This document shows, in pieces, positions 62,554 to 64,000 of a stretch of 64,000 nucleotides of DNA. Numbering within the stretch: position 1 is the first letter of the stretch; each line of letters opens with the position of its first letter. The notes under the pieces are model-generated. The model did no database searches and was not told where the DNA came from. It saw nothing but the letters and a program-made list of their open reading frames with translations. Both the position numbers and the translations under genes were made by a program. Source of the DNA: Mucilaginibacter aurantiaciroseus (GTDB lineage: Bacteria; Bacteroidota; Bacteroidia; Sphingobacteriales; Sphingobacteriaceae); contig NZ_JAMXOF010000001.1 in assembly GCF_024055595.1 (NCBI RefSeq), forward strand, positions 620,001 to 684,000, read 5' to 3'.

Positions 62554-64000
62554 TGGCAAATTTAAATATAGATAGTATTAAGGACCGTACGTTTGATGCC
62601 ATTGTTATAGGCTCGGGCATGAGTGGTGGCTGGGCCGCGAAAGAATTTACCGATAAAGGCCTTAAAACCCTGGTTTTGGAGCGTGGCCGCGATGTAAAGC
62701 ATTTAAAAGATTACCCAACAACAAACTTATATCCATGGGAGTTTCCGCATCATGGCGTTTTGCCCGATGATGTGCAGAAAGCAAACCCCATAGTGAACCG
62801 TTGCTATGCCTTTGGCGAGGATGCGGCCCACTTTTTTGTAAAGGATGCCGAGCACCCTTATGTGCAGGAAAAACCTTTCGACTGGATCCGCGGGTACCAA
62901 ACCGGTGGTAAATCCTTGTTATGGGCACGCCAAACCCAACGTTGGAGCGAGTTTGATTTTGAAGGCCCCGCACGTGATGGTTTCGCGGTAGACTGGCCTA
63001 TCCGCTACGCGGATATTGCACCATGGTACAGTTATGTAGAAAAATTCGCTGGTATCTCGGGTAACCGAGATGGCCTGGCAGAACTGCCCGATGGTGAGTT
63101 TTTACCTGCATTCCCGTTAAACGCGGTGGAGACATTCTTTAGTAACCACATTAAAAAAAATTATAAGAACAGGCACGTAATAAGCGCCCGTTGCGCACAC
63201 TTATCAAAACCAAACCAGATCCACCTGGACCAGGGCAGGGGGCAATGCCAGGAGCGTATCCTTTGCCAGCGCGGCTGCCCGTTTGGCGGGTACTTTAGTG
63301 CTAACTCATCTACTATTCCATGGGCGTTACGCTCGGGGCATTGCACGTTGAGGCCGCATTCGGTTGTGGAGTCTATCATCTACGATGAGAAAAAGGGCAA
63401 GGCTACGGGCGTAAGGGTTATTGATGCCAACACCAAAGAAGCGATAGAATATTATGCCAACGTTATTTTTGTAAATGCGGCGGCTTTAAATAGTAACCTC
63501 ATACTGCTTAATTCAACATCGCACCGTTTCCCTAATGGTTTGGGTAACGATAGCGGTACGTTGGGTAAATACGTAGCATTCCATAATTATTCGGCACATA
63601 TAAATGCCGAGTATGACGGGGCTAAGGAATGGACCACTGATGGCCGTAACCCGGCTGGTGGTGGTTATATGCCTCGTTTCAGAAATGTTTATAAGCAGGA
63701 AACTAACTTTTTACGCGGTTACGCGGCAGGCTTTAGCGCTTATCGCTGGGAGCAGCACAGCAGCGACGGCATTGGCGAAGATCTAAAAAAGAACCTCGTT
63801 AAAAAAGACCTGAGCGGCTGGCACGTAGGCTCGCACATGATGGGCGAAACCATCCCTAAGGAAACGAACTTCGTAGCGTTAGATAAATCGCTGAAAGATC
63901 CTTTCGGAGTACCTCAATTGAGAATTTCGGTTGATTATGATGACAACGACGAGAAAATGAAAAAGGATTACGTGGAGCAGATGACAGAAATGTTTACCTC
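62553..64000 (+). CDS. GMC oxidoreductase, C-terminus beyond window
   Basis: The ATG at 62553 overlaps the upstream stop. About 482 residues are visible. The FAD motif is DAIVIGSGMSGGWAAKEF, followed by LVLERGRDV. GGKSLLWARQTQRWSEFDFE is the GMC substrate-domain opening, and CQRGCPFGGYFSANSS is the Cys-containing insert typical of gluconate/glucoside 3-dehydrogenases. It lacks its own signal and is exported with subunit 3. It probably oxidises a sugar or glycoside in the periplasm. The C-terminal His/Asn active site lies outside. Confidence 0.9.
   Translation, partial: MANLNIDSIKDRTFDAIVIGSGMSGGWAAKEFTDKGLKTLVLERGRDVKHLKDYPTTNLYPWEFPHHGVLPDDVQKANPIVNRCYAFGEDAAHFFVKDAEHPYVQEKPFDWIRGYQTGGKSLLWARQTQRWSEFDFEGPARDGFAVDWPIRYADIAPWYSYVEKFAGISGNRDGLAELPDGEFLPAFPLNAVETFFSNHIKKNYKNRHVISARCAHLSKPNQIHLDQGRGQCQERILCQRGCPFGGYFSANSSTIPWALRSGHCTLRPHSVVESIIYDEKKGKATGVRVIDANTKEAIEYYANVIFVNAAALNSNLILLNSTSHRFPNGLGNDSGTLGKYVAFHNYSAHINAEYDGAKEWTTDGRNPAGGGYMPRFRNVYKQETNFLRGYAAGFSAYRWEQHSSDGIGEDLKKNLVKKDLSGWHVGSHMMGETIPKETNFVALDKSLKDPFGVPQLRISVDYDDNDEKMKKDYVEQMTEMFT

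Overview
The window looks like a chromosomal segment of a Bacteroidota bacterium of the Sphingobacteriaceae, most like Mucilaginibacter or Pedobacter. The reasons are the Bacteroidota-type promoters (TAnnTTTG box, with no clear Shine-Dalgarno sequences), proteins pairing an MG2-like domain with a TonB-plug domain, the bifunctional HisB, the acyl-CoA reductase/ferredoxin pair, and several families of short intergenic palindromic repeats common in that group. This placement is inferred from gene content only.

Layout. 1-7.9 kb: partial M20 dipeptidase, YbjQ, alpha/beta hydrolase, a DUF2520-fdx-iscX-kdsC-maf run, an M1 metallopeptidase and a carboxypeptidase-regulatory-like membrane protein. 7.9-16.2 kb: Ppx/GppA, a NatAB-like ABC exporter, dnaJ and grpE, ftsE, and acyl-CoA reductase divergent from a 4Fe-4S ferredoxin. 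16.3-18.5 kb: NlpC/P60 hydrolase, a decayed surface-protein fragment and a WD40 protein. 18.5-26.35 kb: a complete minus-strand histidine operon in the order hisG-D-C-B-H-A-F-IE. A near-consensus promoter and a 20-codon leader peptide with seven His codons precede it. 26.5-35.4 kb: membrane glycosyltransferase, gmhB and gltBD. 35.8-44.7 kb: TrmH-type methyltransferase, galK, aldo/keto reductase, a large MG2/plug protein, a CYTH protein and two pseudogenes.

44.7-49.9 kb is the most unusual region. Ten tandem minus-strand genes encode tiny exported proteins (47-75 aa) that all end in D-[VI]-G-[TS]-A-D. Four of them are nearly identical and carry five internal copies of the motif, like a multi-copy peptide precursor. 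Next to the array, divergently transcribed, is a TPR membrane protein ending in a histidine-kinase dimerisation domain without an ATPase domain. An XRE regulator lies beyond it. The same 13-bp inverted repeat (ACTAACTATTAGT) occurs at the XRE promoter and in the array/TPR intergenic region, which suggests a regulatory link.

49.9-64 kb: PcrA/UvrD helicase, small membrane and lipoproteins, a YyaL-type thioredoxin-domain protein carrying a palindromic repeat in frame inside its coding sequence, SlyD, the wreck of an outer-membrane beta-barrel gene, a fatty acid desaturase, and a cluster of TolB-like protein, sugar isomerase/epimerase-like protein, GMC subunit 3 and GMC oxidoreductase (running off the end). 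That cluster probably acts on sugars or glycosides in the periplasm.

Seven genes are clearly or probably broken: the sialidase-like fragment, the surface-protein fragment, DUF1761, GNAT, the 4-TM protein at 52.5 kb, the OMP remnant, and possibly the TPR/DHp protein if its missing ATPase domain is a loss. No tRNA, rRNA, insertion sequence, phage gene or CRISPR array was seen.
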